Below, piece after piece: positions 44,093-53,665 of a stretch of DNA of 64,000 nt (position 1 is the first letter of the stretch; every line of letters starts with the position of its first letter). The position numbers were made by a program, and so were the translations under genes. This stretch comes from Massilia horti. GTDB taxonomy: Bacteria; Pseudomonadota; Gammaproteobacteria; Burkholderiales; Burkholderiaceae_D. Below the pieces are notes generated by a model that did no database searches, was not told where the DNA came from, and saw only the letters and a program-made list of their open reading frames with translations. Where the stretch lies: assembly GCF_004614195.1 (NCBI RefSeq), contig NZ_SPUM01000081.1:29486-93485 (forward strand). The letters run 5' to 3'.

Positions 44093-46570
44093 ATGCCGAG
44101 CACCACTGTCGCCAAAATCCCGTCCGCCTGCAAAGCCATTCCCACCGCAATTGCCCTGCTGGTCCTGAGCCTGAACGTCCACGCGCAGACCGCGCCCGCC
44201 AGCGACAAGCCCGCTGACGCGAGCACCGTCAAGCCGGTAAGCAAGGCGGACGAAAAAACTTCCACCAAGGCGCCAGCTGACGCATCGCAGCAAGCTGGCA
44301 CGATGCAGACCGTGACAGTGGTCAGCGAACGCCAGACCAACCGCGTCGACCGCCAGGTCTACGACATCAAGAACGACGCCAGCACCGCGGGTGCCTCGAT
44401 CGGCGACGTGCTGAACAACGTCCCGTCGGTCAACGTCGATCCCAACGGTACGGTTCGCCTGCGCGGCAGCGAGCGCGTGACCGTGCTGGTGGACGGCAAG
44501 CCGACCGCCCAACTGCAAGGCGAAAACCGCGCAGCCGCCATCAATGCGCTGCCGGCCGAGAACTACGAATCGGTGCAGGTCATCAACAACCCGGGCGCGG
44601 AATTCGGCAACGAAGCCGGCGGCGGCCCCATCCTCAACCTGATCTCGCGCCGCTACACCAAACCGGGCGGCACCGGTTCGATGGCGGGCACGGTGGGCCC
44701 GAACGGCCGCCACAGCGCATTCGCCAACGGCAGCTACAGCTCCGGCTACGCGTCGGTGAACGGCACCCTGAACGTGCGGCGCGACGGCAACGACACCGAC
44801 ACCGACCAAGTGCGCGACCGCATCGACCCGGTGACCAAGGCCGTCAGCCGCCTGCACCAGGACGTCCATCGCCACGGTATCAACTCCTTCGTCCAGGCCG
44901 GCGTGGGCGGCCGCTACAACTACAGCGAAACCGACACCGTCACCGGCTCGGTCTCGGTCAGCAAGCGCGGCAACGACGGCAGCCAGAACGAGCACTTCAC
45001 CGACTACCGCACCGGGCAGTCGGCGGTGGTCGATTACTTCACGCGCCGCAAGTCCACTGGCGACGCCCTGAACCACGAGTTCGTGACCGGCTGGGAACGC
45101 CGCTTCGCGACCGATGGCAAATCGCTCAAGGTTGACCTGCGCCACTCGTCCAACAACAACACCAACGACACCGGCACCGTGTACCAGCCGACGCTGCTGC
45201 CCGCCACCTACGGCCCGAGGCTGAGCAACTACACGCAGAACGCCGAGACGCAGGTCCGCATGACCGACCTGAGCAGCGACTTCACCAACCCGATCGCCGG
45301 CGGCCTGCTCTCCACCGGCGGCCGCTGGCAAAAGACCAGCCAGTCTTTCGACAACCGCTACCTGTTCTCGGATAACGGCAGCCTGGACGGCAATCGCACC
45401 AACCTGTTCGAGCTCGACCAGACCGTGGTGGCGGCCTACGGTACGTATGAACGGCCGCTCAGCAAAGCGTGGTCCTTCAAGGGCGGCATGCGCGTCGAGC
45501 GCACCGACCTCGACCTGAACCAGGTCTCGACCGCGATCAAGGCCAGCAACAAGTACACCAACTACCTGCCGAGCCTGTTCCTGACCTACAAGCTGGACCC
45601 GAACACGAATATTCGCCTGTCCTACGCTGACCGCATCTCGCGTCCGAATGCTGGCGACCTGAACCCGTTCATCAACTACTCCAACGACTACTACGTTACC
45701 TCTGGCAATCCGAGCCTGCATCCAGTTAAGATGCATTCGCTGGAACTGGGCTACGAAACGCGCATCATGGGCCTGATGCCGGTCAGCGCGCGCGGCTACC
45801 TGCGCCGCGAAGGCGACGTGATCACCGACCGCCGCGTGTTCCTGAACGATATCACCGTCTTGACCACCAAGGACAATATCGGTGACCGCCGTTCCGGCGG
45901 CGTCGAGTTCTCGGTGATGGGCATGATCCCGCCGAACATGAAGGTGGGCGGCTTCACCCTGCCAAGCATCCGCTTCATGTTCAACGGTAACTACGGCTTC
46001 ATTGAACAGGACAGCGTGGGTGCGATTGGCCTGACCGGTGGGAAGCGCCGCACCCCGGCGCTGCAACTGCAGGGCGGCGGACAGTGGCAGATCACCCCGG
46101 CCGACGTGCTCACCTTCATGACCTTCCACCAAGGCAGGCTGCTGTCCGGCGAGGGCTATCGGGAACCGTTCGGCACGTTCAACCTCGCGTACGAACACAA
46201 GTTCAACCCGCGCCTGTCGCTCAACATCCGTGCCAACGACGTGCTGCGCTCGACCGACCAGAAGTTCCGCGTCGCGACCGACACGCTGCTCGACCGCACC
46301 GACACCCGCGTTCACCAGCGCCGCCTGTACCTCGGCCTGCGCTACACCTTCGGCGGCGTGACCGGCAACGACGCGGTGCGCAACGCGCTGCAGTCGGCAG
46401 GCGTGAATATGGACAGCCAGGCGGCGAAGGACGCGATGCGCATGGTGCAGAACCAGCAGCAGATGGAGAAAGACGTGCAGGCCAAGGCGGCCGAAAAGGC
46501 CAAGGCGGCTGAAGCCGAAAAGGCGCAGCCCGCACCTGCACCTGCTGCCCCTGTGAATTCGCCTGCATAA
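44093..46570 (+). CDS. TonB-dependent outer-membrane receptor
   Basis: An 825-residue outer-membrane protein: signal peptide (about 1-31, ending V-H-A-Q), an Ala/Lys/Thr-rich linker, a plug domain (about 75-195; G-D-V-L-N-N-V-P-S-V-N-V-D and the V-L-V-D-G-K-P motif) and a beta-barrel of the OMP_b-brl_3 type. The C-terminus carries a charged tail (K-A-A-E-K-A-K-A-A) then a Pro/Ala-rich end instead of a terminal Phe. The substrate is unknown. The GC content rises here, probably marking the return to core chromosome. A long antisense frame over the gene is a codon-bias shadow. Confidence 0.9.
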   Translation: MPSTTVAKIPSACKAIPTAIALLVLSLNVHAQTAPASDKPADASTVKPVSKADEKTSTKAPADASQQAGTMQTVTVVSERQTNRVDRQVYDIKNDASTAGASIGDVLNNVPSVNVDPNGTVRLRGSERVTVLVDGKPTAQLQGENRAAAINALPAENYESVQVINNPGAEFGNEAGGGPILNLISRRYTKPGGTGSMAGTVGPNGRHSAFANGSYSSGYASVNGTLNVRRDGNDTDTDQVRDRIDPVTKAVSRLHQDVHRHGINSFVQAGVGGRYNYSETDTVTGSVSVSKRGNDGSQNEHFTDYRTGQSAVVDYFTRRKSTGDALNHEFVTGWERRFATDGKSLKVDLRHSSNNNTNDTGTVYQPTLLPATYGPRLSNYTQNAETQVRMTDLSSDFTNPIAGGLLSTGGRWQKTSQSFDNRYLFSDNGSLDGNRTNLFELDQTVVAAYGTYERPLSKAWSFKGGMRVERTDLDLNQVSTAIKASNKYTNYLPSLFLTYKLDPNTNIRLSYADRISRPNAGDLNPFINYSNDYYVTSGNPSLHPVKMHSLELGYETRIMGLMPVSARGYLRREGDVITDRRVFLNDITVLTTKDNIGDRRSGGVEFSVMGMIPPNMKVGGFTLPSIRFMFNGNYGFIEQDSVGAIGLTGGKRRTPALQLQGGGQWQITPADVLTFMTFHQGRLLSGEGYREPFGTFNLAYEHKFNPRLSLNIRANDVLRSTDQKFRVATDTLLDRTDTRVHQRRLYLGLRYTFGGVTGNDAVRNALQSAGVNMDSQAAKDAMRMVQNQQQMEKDVQAKAAEKAKAAEAEKAQPAPAPAAPVNSPA

Positions 46571-46576
46571 CGCAAC

Positions 46577-46635
46577 CGCCGGGCCAGCGGTAAAGCAGCG
46601 CTCAGGCGCTGCCTGCGTTAGCCCGGCTATTTCAC
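46577..46635. terminator. Bidirectional terminator-like hairpin
   Basis: In the 90 bp between the convergent receptor and regulator genes there is a perfect stem GCAGCGC-tcag-GCGCTGC (46595-46612), flanked by an outer CCGGGC/GCCCGG pair. No long T-run follows, but the position between convergent genes fits a shared terminator. Confidence 0.5.
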
Positions 46636-46661
46636 CGGTCTCGCGGCCATTGATGCTGACG

Positions 46662-47693
46662 TCACTGGCTACGTTCCTGCATCTGCCCCGTAACATCCTG
46701 CGACGCGCCCACCATCGTCGCGGCATTGCCATTCTCGTCCCACGTTATCTCACCCTCTTCGCGAATGTTGCGCTGACTTCCGTCCGGCAACATGATCGTG
46801 TATTCCACCCGATATGGTGCTTTGTCGACGATGGCCGCCTGCATTGCCGCCTCCACTCGCGGCCGGTCCGCCTCGATGATCGAGGCGAGAAAGCGCTCGA
46901 TCGTCACCTTGAATGCCTGCGGCGCCCAGCCAAAGATGCGATAAGCCTCGTCAGTCCAGGTACATTCGTCGGTCTGGATGTTCCAGTACCACGCCCCGAG
47001 ATGGGCGATTTCCTGGGCCTTGGCCAGCAGAGCTTCGTTCTGGCGCAGGGCTGCCTCCGCGCGGCGACGCTCGGTGATATCGAGACTGACGCCGATCATC
47101 TTGACCGGGCGCTGTTCGAAGTCGCGTACCAGCGTGGCGCGCGACGACACCCAGCGTGTCGTATCGCCATCAACCACCCGGAATTCCCACTCGTGCATTT
47201 CGCTGGCGTCGAGCGCGCGCCGCAGCACCTCGCGCAGACGTGCAATATCCCCGGGATGCACACAAGACCAGAACTCGTCCATCGTGTGGATATGGCGGCC
47301 GAACAGGATGACGTCGTTTGACGAATACTCGAGATGGTCGGTCATCACGTTCCACTCCCAGGTGACGACGCCTGATACCTCTTGCGCCAGCTTCATACGC
47401 GCTTCGCTCTCCATGATCTCAGCCAGGTGCTTCTTGCGCAGTTCGCGGATGTGCGGATCGTCCGCCGTGCTTGCCTCCAGCTCCGCGATCGCCTGCTCGC
47501 CGTAGCGCAACCAAAGCCAATTCACGCCAAGGAAGCGAGCCAGTTCCAATAGGCGCGGGTACTCGATTTCGCCGCCACGTGTCCACTTGTGGACAGCCGA
47601 GGGCGACACGTTCAATACCTCCGCCACCTGCTTCAGCATGATCTTCTTGTCTTCCAGCACTCCCTTTAGGCGGGCGCCAAACGTTTCTTCCAT
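46662..47693 (-). CDS. HTH (XRE-type) regulator with two PAS domains
   Basis: A 343-residue protein: N-terminal helix-turn-helix (about 5-60; L-K-Q-V-A-E-V-L-N-V-S-P-S-A-V-H-K-W), then two PAS_3-like domains with PAC-like ends (about 100-215, ending I-G-V-S-L-D-I-T-E-R-R; about 228-335, ending V-G-A-S-Q-D-V-T-G). No histidine kinase, GGDEF or other output domain follows, so the PAS part probably senses a small molecule and the HTH acts directly on DNA. It diverges from the choline-type catabolic operon and is its likely regulator. The HTH-plus-PAS layout without an enzymatic domain is unusual. Confidence 0.8.
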   Translation of the reverse strand: MEETFGARLKGVLEDKKIMLKQVAEVLNVSPSAVHKWTRGGEIEYPRLLELARFLGVNWLWLRYGEQAIAELEASTADDPHIRELRKKHLAEIMESEARMKLAQEVSGVVTWEWNVMTDHLEYSSNDVILFGRHIHTMDEFWSCVHPGDIARLREVLRRALDASEMHEWEFRVVDGDTTRWVSSRATLVRDFEQRPVKMIGVSLDITERRRAEAALRQNEALLAKAQEIAHLGAWYWNIQTDECTWTDEAYRIFGWAPQAFKVTIERFLASIIEADRPRVEAAMQAAIVDKAPYRVEYTIMLPDGSQRNIREEGEITWDENGNAATMVGASQDVTGQMQERSQ

Positions 47694-47783
47694 TGTTCTT
47701 CTCGAGTTTGATTAACCGTTGGTGAATTTTGTACCACGGAGGATACACCATTCCACGACGTTTGGTTGGCGATCAACTTGCGC

Positions 47784-47845
47784 TTGACAGTATGAGAAAC
47801 AAGCTCATACACTCGACTCAAACAAATACAAGTGAATTAATTCAC
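47784..47845 (+). promoter_or_regulatory. Promoter and operators of the choline-type operon
   Basis: TTGACA (47784-47789), then 18 bp, then TACACT (47808-47813) make a plausible sigma-70 promoter. An inverted repeat TATGAG-aaacaag-CTCATA (47791-47809) sits in the spacer, and a perfect 14-bp palindrome GTGAATTAATTCAC (47832-47845) lies just downstream. Both are good candidates for binding by the divergent HTH-PAS regulator. The operon's ribosome-binding site (AACAGGAGACAACC) precedes the ATG at 47878. Confidence 0.6.
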
Positions 47846-47877
47846 CACCAGCTAATCACAGCTAACAGGAGACAACC

Positions 47878-49002
47878 ATGACGCAGCAAGCTTTCGCACC
47901 CGTCTGCCCGTTGCCGGGCGAATTGGGCTATACCCTGCCCGCCCAGTACTACACGTCGCAGGACATCTTCGAGCAGGAAAAGAAAACCATTTTCGCCCGC
48001 AACTGGATCTGCGTGATGCATCGCAGCCAGGTCGCCGCGCCGAACCAGTACGCCACCGCGAGCGTTGCTGGCGAAAACGTGTTCGTCGTGCGGGGACGCG
48101 ATGGCGTGCTGCGCGGTTTTTACAACGTCTGCCCCCACCGTGCGCACGAGCTGTTCGCGCAAGGCTCAGGCAAGGCGAAGAACGTCATCACTTGCCCCTA
48201 TCACGCGTGGTCGTTCGGCCTGGACGGCAAACTGATTCACGTACGCAACGCTGAGAACGTGCCAGGCTTCTGCAAGGACAATGCCGGGCTGACGCCGGTG
48301 CGCGTAGAGGAATTCTGCGGTTTAATTTTCGTCAACTTGGACATGGACGCCAAGCCGCTTGCTGAGCTGGCCCCCGGCCTGGATGCTGACATCCGCGCGC
48401 GCTGCCCCGACGTCGACCGGCTCGTGCCCGCCTATCGGCTCACGTACGAGATGAAAGCCAACTGGAAGGTCGTCGTCGACAACTATCTGGAGTGCCTGCA
48501 TTGCCAGACGGCACACCCGGCGCTCGTCGAATCCATTAACATGGAGACCTACCGCCACGTCGTGCATGGCATCTATACGAGCCAGGTCGGCCAGACCCGC
48601 TCCGGCAGCGAAGCGTTCACCTACGACAGCGCCGCCCCCAACACCGACTTTGCTGCTTACTGGCTGTGGCCGAACGTGACGCTGAACGTCCTGCCGGGCG
48701 ACGGTAACTACGGCGTCTTCTACATGTTCCCAGTCGATGCCGACACAACAGTTCAGCACTTCGAGTTCTACTTCCGCGATGCCACCCCGACCGAGGAACA
48801 GAAGCAGCTGATCGACTACTACAAGAACGTGCTCAAGCCCGAGGACCTGAGCATCGTCGAATCCGTGCAGCGCGGCCTGAAGTCGCGCGGCTACCGCAAC
48901 GGCCAAGGTCCCCTGCTGGTCAGCGACGACAAGACCTCGGCCATCGGTGAGCACGGCGTACAACACTTCCAGCAAATGGTGCTGGAAGCACTGGCCGGAT
49001 AA
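47878..49002 (+). CDS. Rieske non-heme iron oxygenase (betaine/choline type)
   Basis: A 374-residue oxygenase. The Rieske cluster ligands are C85-P-H87 and C106-P-Y-H109, and the mononuclear iron site is in D201-N-Y-L-E-x-x-H208-x4-H213. Length and context place it with choline, glycine-betaine or stachydrine N-demethylating oxygenases (GbcA-like) rather than aromatic dioxygenases; substrate cannot be read from sequence. It would work with the ferredoxin reductase encoded at 55376. First gene of a seven-gene operon, 28 bp before the aldehyde dehydrogenase. Confidence 0.85.
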   Translation: MTQQAFAPVCPLPGELGYTLPAQYYTSQDIFEQEKKTIFARNWICVMHRSQVAAPNQYATASVAGENVFVVRGRDGVLRGFYNVCPHRAHELFAQGSGKAKNVITCPYHAWSFGLDGKLIHVRNAENVPGFCKDNAGLTPVRVEEFCGLIFVNLDMDAKPLAELAPGLDADIRARCPDVDRLVPAYRLTYEMKANWKVVVDNYLECLHCQTAHPALVESINMETYRHVVHGIYTSQVGQTRSGSEAFTYDSAAPNTDFAAYWLWPNVTLNVLPGDGNYGVFYMFPVDADTTVQHFEFYFRDATPTEEQKQLIDYYKNVLKPEDLSIVESVQRGLKSRGYRNGQGPLLVSDDKTSAIGEHGVQHFQQMVLEALAG

Positions 49003-49030
49003 GCCACCATCAACAAATAGAAATGACAGT

Positions 49031-50497
49031 ATGATCAAGACCCAACTCTACATCGACGGCCAGTGGCGGGCCCCGCTCGAGAATGCCTCTCGCGAAATCG
49101 TCAACCCCGCCCTCGAAGAAGTGATTGCGCAAGCCGCTGAAGGTACCCGCGCCGATGCACGCCTGGCTATCGCCGCCGCGCGCGCGGCGTTCGACGGTCC
49201 CTGGCGCCAGAGCACCATCCGCGAACGCGCCAAACTGCTCAACCGCATCGCCGAACTGGTCGACCGCGACGCTGACGAACTGGCCCGGCTGGAATCGCTC
49301 AACACCGGCAAGACGCTCACCGAGAGCAAAACCGACATGGGCGATATCGCAGCCACGTTCCGCTACTTCGCCGGCCTCGTCGCGGCGGAATCCGGCGCCG
49401 TCAACGAGGCACCGCACCACGTCATCAGCCGCACCCTGCGCGAGCCCGTGGGCGTCTGTGGCCTGATCACGCCGTGGAACTATCCGCTGCTGCAGGCCGC
49501 ATGGAAGATCGCGCCCGCGCTCGGCGCTGGCAACACGGTGATTATCAAGCCCAGCAACCTGACGCCGCTGACCACTTGGCACTTCACCCGCCTGATCGAT
49601 GAACTCGGCCTGCCACCCGGCGTGTTCAACCTGGTCTCTGGCGGCGCGGAAGTCGGCGCCGAACTGGCGGAAAGCCGCGACGTCGACCTGGTGTCGTTCA
49701 CCGGCGGCGCCGTCGCCGGCGAGAGCATCATGAAGGCGGCCACGGGCAACTTCAAGCGCATCGGCCTGGAACTCGGCGGGAAGAACCCGAACATCGTGTT
49801 CGCCGACGCCGACCTCGACGCCGCCGTCGACTACGCCCTGAACGCCGCGTTCTTCCACGCAGGCCAGGTCTGCTCGGCCGGATCGCGCCTCATGATCGAG
49901 GACAGCATCTACGACGAGTTCGTCGCACGCCTGGCCGCGCGCCTGCCGCGCATCGTGATCGGCAACGGATTCCATGCCGAGACGCAGATGGGTCCCGTTC
50001 AGTCGGCCCACCAGCACGAGAAGATTCTGGGCCTGGTACAAGCCGGTATCGCCGAGGGCGCGCGTCTGGTTTATGGCGGGAAGCGCCCGGCTGGCGAAGT
50101 CTACGCGCGTGGCTTCTGGCTCGAGCCCACGTTGCTCGCGGATGTGCGCCCGGATATGCGGATCGCCAAAGAGGAGATCTTCGGCCCGGTCATCACGGCC
50201 GAGCGCTTCGTTTCCGAAGAGGAAGCATTGCGCGCCGCCAACGACACGCCGTACGGCCTGGCCGCCGCGGTCTGGACGCGGGATCTCGACAAAGCGAACC
50301 GCATGTCGCGCGCGCTGCGTTTCGGCACCGTGTGGGTCAACGACTACCACCCGTATTTCCCGGAAGCGCCGTGGGGTGGCTACAAGGCAAGCGGTATCGG
50401 CCGCGAACTGGCGCGCATCGGGCTGGACGAATACACGGAGCTCAAGCACAGCTACATCAACCTCGCCCCGAAAGCCATGGGTTGGTTTGGCGCCTGA
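49031..50497 (+). CDS. betB: Betaine-aldehyde dehydrogenase (BetB-like)
   Basis: A 488-residue NAD(P)-dependent aldehyde dehydrogenase. Key residues: N150 (P-W-N), E247 (L-E-L-G-G-K) and catalytic C281 (G-Q-V-C-S-A-G). The C-terminal [13 protein letters not shown] is typical of BetB. It oxidises betaine aldehyde to glycine betaine. The ATG at 49031 fits the family start; the frame runs upstream to 48947 inside the Rieske gene. The next gene encodes choline dehydrogenase, supporting the BetB call. Confidence 0.87.
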   Translation: MIKTQLYIDGQWRAPLENASREIVNPALEEVIAQAAEGTRADARLAIAAARAAFDGPWRQSTIRERAKLLNRIAELVDRDADELARLESLNTGKTLTESKTDMGDIAATFRYFAGLVAAESGAVNEAPHHVISRTLREPVGVCGLITPWNYPLLQAAWKIAPALGAGNTVIIKPSNLTPLTTWHFTRLIDELGLPPGVFNLVSGGAEVGAELAESRDVDLVSFTGGAVAGESIMKAATGNFKRIGLELGGKNPNIVFADADLDAAVDYALNAAFFHAGQVCSAGSRLMIEDSIYDEFVARLAARLPRIVIGNGFHAETQMGPVQSAHQHEKILGLVQAGIAEGARLVYGGKRPAGEVYARGFWLEPTLLADVRPDMRIAKEEIFGPVITAERFVSEEEALRAANDTPYGLAAAVWTRDLDKANRMSRALRFGTVWVNDYHPYFPEAPWGGYKASGIGRELARIGLDEYTELKHSYINLAPKAMGWFGA

Positions 50498-50531
50498 GGC
50501 GCAGTCCATCAACGAGATAGAGGAGATTCGA

Positions 50532-52277
50532 ATGGACTCGATCCAGGAATATGACTACATCATCGTCGGCGCGGGTTCGGCCGGCTGCGTGCTGGCGTCT
50601 CGGCTTACCGAGGATGCGGATGTGACCGTGCTGCTGCTGGAGGCAGGTGGCCCGGACTGGCGCCTGGACTGGCGCACGCAGATGCCGGCGGCACTGGCCT
50701 ATCCGCTGCAGGGAACGACCTACAACTGGGCGTATGTTACTGAGCCGGAGCCGTACATGAATGGCCGACGCATGACGCAGGGCCGCGGCAAGGGGCTGGG
50801 CGGCTCGTCGCTCATCAATGGTATGTGCTACATCCGCGGCAACGCGATGGACTACGACGGCTGGGCGCAGGAAAAGTCGCTGGAAAACTGGAGTTACAGT
50901 GATTGCTTGCCGTACTTCCGTAAAGCGGAGACCTACGACAAGGGCGCGAACGACTACCACGGCGGCGACGGCCCGCTGCATGTGACAACACCGACGGCGG
51001 ACTGCAACCCGCTGTTTACCGCCTTCATCCGCGCTGGCGAGCAGGCCGGCTACCCGGCGACCGACGATCTGAACGGTTACCGCCAGGAAGGCTTCGGCCC
51101 AATGGATCGTACGACGACGGCGAACGGACGCCGCTGCAGCACATCGCTGGCCTACCTGGACGTGGCCCGCACCCGTCCCAACCTTACAGTGCAGACGCGC
51201 GCACTGGCTGACCGCATCGTGTTCGAACGCCAGCGCGCCGTCGGCGTCGCCTATCTGCAGGGTGACGCGCCGCGCCAGGCACGTGCACGGCGTGAAGTCA
51301 TCGTCAGTAACGGTGCGATCGCCTCCCCCCAGCTCCTGCTGCGCTCAGGCGTCGGTAATGCAGACGAGCTGCGCGAGATGGGCATCGCCCCGGTCGTCAA
51401 TTTGAAGGGCGTCGGCGAGAACCTGCAGGATCACCTCGAAATGTACCTGCAGTACGAATGTACCAAGCCGGTTTCGCTGTACCCCGCCCTCAAGTGGTGG
51501 AACAAGCCCGCCATCGGCATCGAATGGTACCTGCGCGGTACCGGTATCGCGGCGTCGAACCATTTCGAGGCTGGCGGCTTTATCCGCAGTAGCGACGAAT
51601 TTGCCTGGCCCAACCTGCAATACCATTTCATCCCGCTGGCGATGAATTACGACGGCAGCAATCCGGTAGAGATGCACGGCTTTCAGTGCCACGTCGGCTC
51701 GATGCGCTCGCCCAGTACCGGATACGTCAAACTGGCCAGCCGTGATCCACGGGTCAAGCCACGTCTGCTGTTCAACTACATGTCGCACGATATCGACCGG
51801 CGTGAATTCCGTGCTGGCGTGCGCCTCACGCGCGAGATCATCAGCCAACAGGCGATGGACGAGTTCCGCGGGCGTGAGATCAAGCCAGGCATGCAGATCC
51901 AGACTGATGAAGAGATCGATGCCTTCGTGCGCGAGCATGCCGAGACCGCGCTACACCCATCGTGCACATGCAAGATGGGCGATGCGTCCGACCCGATGGC
52001 GGTGGTGGACAACGATGGCCGTGTCCACGGGACCTACGGCCTGCGTGTCGTCGACGCCTCCATCATGCCGAAGATCGTCACCGGTAACCTGAATGCGCCA
52101 ACGATCATGATGGCCGAGAAGCTGGCCGATGTAATCCGCGGACGTTCGCCCCTACGGCGTTCCACAGCGCCCTATTTCAAGGCTGCTGTATCAGGTGCTC
52201 CAGCGTCGCCACTCACCGCACCCACACCCGCCCCGAACCGGGCCGCCAGGCAAGCGCGCGAACAAGTCCCGCACTAA
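50532..52277 (+). CDS. betA: Choline dehydrogenase (BetA-like, GMC family)
   Basis: A 581-residue GMC flavoprotein oxidoreductase. The FAD site G-A-G-S-A-G is at 13-18, the second GMC signature is in [15 protein letters not shown], and the C-terminus has [10 protein letters not shown] with the following N-A-P-T. The H-P-S-C-T-C-K-M-G block is characteristic of BetA. It oxidises choline to betaine aldehyde. The start has AGAGGAGATTCG before it. An Ala/Pro-rich tail of ~35 residues beyond the usual end is present. Confidence 0.88.
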   Translation: MDSIQEYDYIIVGAGSAGCVLASRLTEDADVTVLLLEAGGPDWRLDWRTQMPAALAYPLQGTTYNWAYVTEPEPYMNGRRMTQGRGKGLGGSSLINGMCYIRGNAMDYDGWAQEKSLENWSYSDCLPYFRKAETYDKGANDYHGGDGPLHVTTPTADCNPLFTAFIRAGEQAGYPATDDLNGYRQEGFGPMDRTTTANGRRCSTSLAYLDVARTRPNLTVQTRALADRIVFERQRAVGVAYLQGDAPRQARARREVIVSNGAIASPQLLLRSGVGNADELREMGIAPVVNLKGVGENLQDHLEMYLQYECTKPVSLYPALKWWNKPAIGIEWYLRGTGIAASNHFEAGGFIRSSDEFAWPNLQYHFIPLAMNYDGSNPVEMHGFQCHVGSMRSPSTGYVKLASRDPRVKPRLLFNYMSHDIDRREFRAGVRLTREIISQQAMDEFRGREIKPGMQIQTDEEIDAFVREHAETALHPSCTCKMGDASDPMAVVDNDGRVHGTYGLRVVDASIMPKIVTGNLNAPTIMMAEKLADVIRGRSPLRRSTAPYFKAAVSGAPASPLTAPTPAPNRAARQAREQVPH

Positions 52278-52352
52278 GTGAGTATCCGCTAAGACAAAGA
52301 AGGCCATCCAGCGTCGCCCCGCGAACCGGGAATGGCCTCTAAAGGAGACACC

Positions 52353-53201
52353 ATGCTGCACATCATTTTTGCTCTCAAGCGCGGCCCATGCTGCGCCCTG
52401 CCGGCCCTGCTGCTCGTCGCCACCTGCGCGCACGCGCAGTCCGGCGACGGCACCGGCAGCCCCGCTTCGCCTGATGCCGCTTCACCCTCGCTGACAGCCA
52501 ACGTAGCGCTGACGTCGCAATATGTATCCCGCGGTTTTCGCCAGACCTGGGGCCAGCCGGCCCTCCAGGGTGGCATCGACTATGCGCATCCGAGCGGCTG
52601 GTCGGCCGGCACCTGGATGTCCTCGGTGAGCGACAAGTTCATCGAGGGCGGCAGCGTTGAATGGGACCTGTATGCCGGCTATGCAGGTACCGTCGGCGAC
52701 ATAGCTTATGGAGGTCAAATCTATTACTACCGCTACCCCGGCGCCCGGCTCCAGGCATCGCATACCAATTACGACTATGGCGAAATCGCGGCCTCACTCG
52801 GATACAAGTGGCTCAGCGCGAAATACTGGTTGACCTACACCCCAGACTACTTCGGCTTTAACAGCAACTCGCTTGGGATCGGTAACGACCTGCACAGCCG
52901 CGGTTCGGGCTATGCAGAGCTGAACGGTACCTTCGAGCTGGGCGACGGAGTATCCCTCTTGTTGCACTACGGCCAGGAGCGGGTGCGCAACTTCGCTGCG
53001 TACAACTTCCGTGACGCCCGCGTCGCGCTGTCCCGCACCTTCGCGGGCGGCTGGACGCTCACAGGTGCCTGCACACGCGGCTGGGGCCGGACCGACGTGT
53101 ACGACCGCTACACCACCGGCGCCCGCGATTCCGAGGGCCGGCTCGCCGTGTCGAACCCGCTGCGAATTACGTTCCTGGTCTCAGTGGCAAGGACCTTCTG
53201 A
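52353..53201 (+). CDS. TorF family putative porin
   Basis: A 282-residue outer-membrane protein starting at an ATG preceded by AAAGGAGACACC; an upstream ATG at 52332 is rejected. Signal peptide (about 1-27, ending C-A-H-A-Q). The mature part has alternating aromatic strands and the S-Q-Y-V-S-R-G-F-R-Q-T-W-G-Q-P-A-L-Q-G-G opening typical of the TIGR02001/TorF family, and ends in Phe, as barrel proteins do. In this operon it could admit choline or betaine-type compounds (inference). Confidence 0.85.
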   Translation: MLHIIFALKRGPCCALPALLLVATCAHAQSGDGTGSPASPDAASPSLTANVALTSQYVSRGFRQTWGQPALQGGIDYAHPSGWSAGTWMSSVSDKFIEGGSVEWDLYAGYAGTVGDIAYGGQIYYYRYPGARLQASHTNYDYGEIAASLGYKWLSAKYWLTYTPDYFGFNSNSLGIGNDLHSRGSGYAELNGTFELGDGVSLLLHYGQERVRNFAAYNFRDARVALSRTFAGGWTLTGACTRGWGRTDVYDRYTTGARDSEGRLAVSNPLRITFLVSVARTF

Positions 53202-53245
53202 CTCTCGCATCGCTTTGATTTTTTTTGTTTCAACTATTTGTACTC

Positions 53246-53578
53246 ATGACTTCCCTAAGCCTTACCGACGCGACCGGACTGGTCGGCGTTGCCGCCTATG
53301 TCGCAGCCCACTTCGCCGTGCAGGTGCTGCACGCTTCGCCCACCGGGCGCCTGACTGTTGCCCTCAACGTCATCGGCCCCGCCTGCATCCTGGTGTCACT
53401 GTCCGGCGCCTTCAACCTGGCTTCCTTCCTGACCCAGGTGTTCTGGCTGGTGCTGACGCTGGCCGGCTGGTGGCGTAAGTGGCGCAACGAGCGCACCGCG
53501 CAGGAAAAGGAAGACTCGGCCAGCCCAAGACGCGGCGGCGTCAAAGCAGATCGACAGGTCGCGCTTCACCACAAGTAA
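53246..53578 (+). CDS. Small membrane protein (CBU_0592-like)
   Basis: A 110-residue protein with three predicted membrane segments (about 9-28, 39-53, 58-72) and a polar C-terminal tail rich in Arg, Lys and Glu. The layout matches the CBU_0592-type small membrane family. Start is the ATG at 53246; an upstream TTG at 53225 is weaker. It sits between the porin and the permease genes on the same strand. Function unknown; it may assist transport. Confidence 0.65.
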   Translation: MTSLSLTDATGLVGVAAYVAAHFAVQVLHASPTGRLTVALNVIGPACILVSLSGAFNLASFLTQVFWLVLTLAGWWRKWRNERTAQEKEDSASPRRGGVKADRQVALHHK

Positions 53579-53665
53579 CCAGAGCGGGCCCCGATCACCA
53601 GACCAAGGTGCGAAACAGCACCGCCATATAAATAAAAGACGGCAAACAATGACAAAGGAGACATC

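Noticed and set aside
44072..46732. 886-residue minus-strand open frame
   Set aside because: It lies wholly over the TonB receptor gene in antisense, is Val/Ala/Arg/His-rich with no domain, and is a typical GC-bias shadow.
49010..50512. 500-residue minus-strand open frame
   Set aside because: Antisense to betB, without any recognisable motif.
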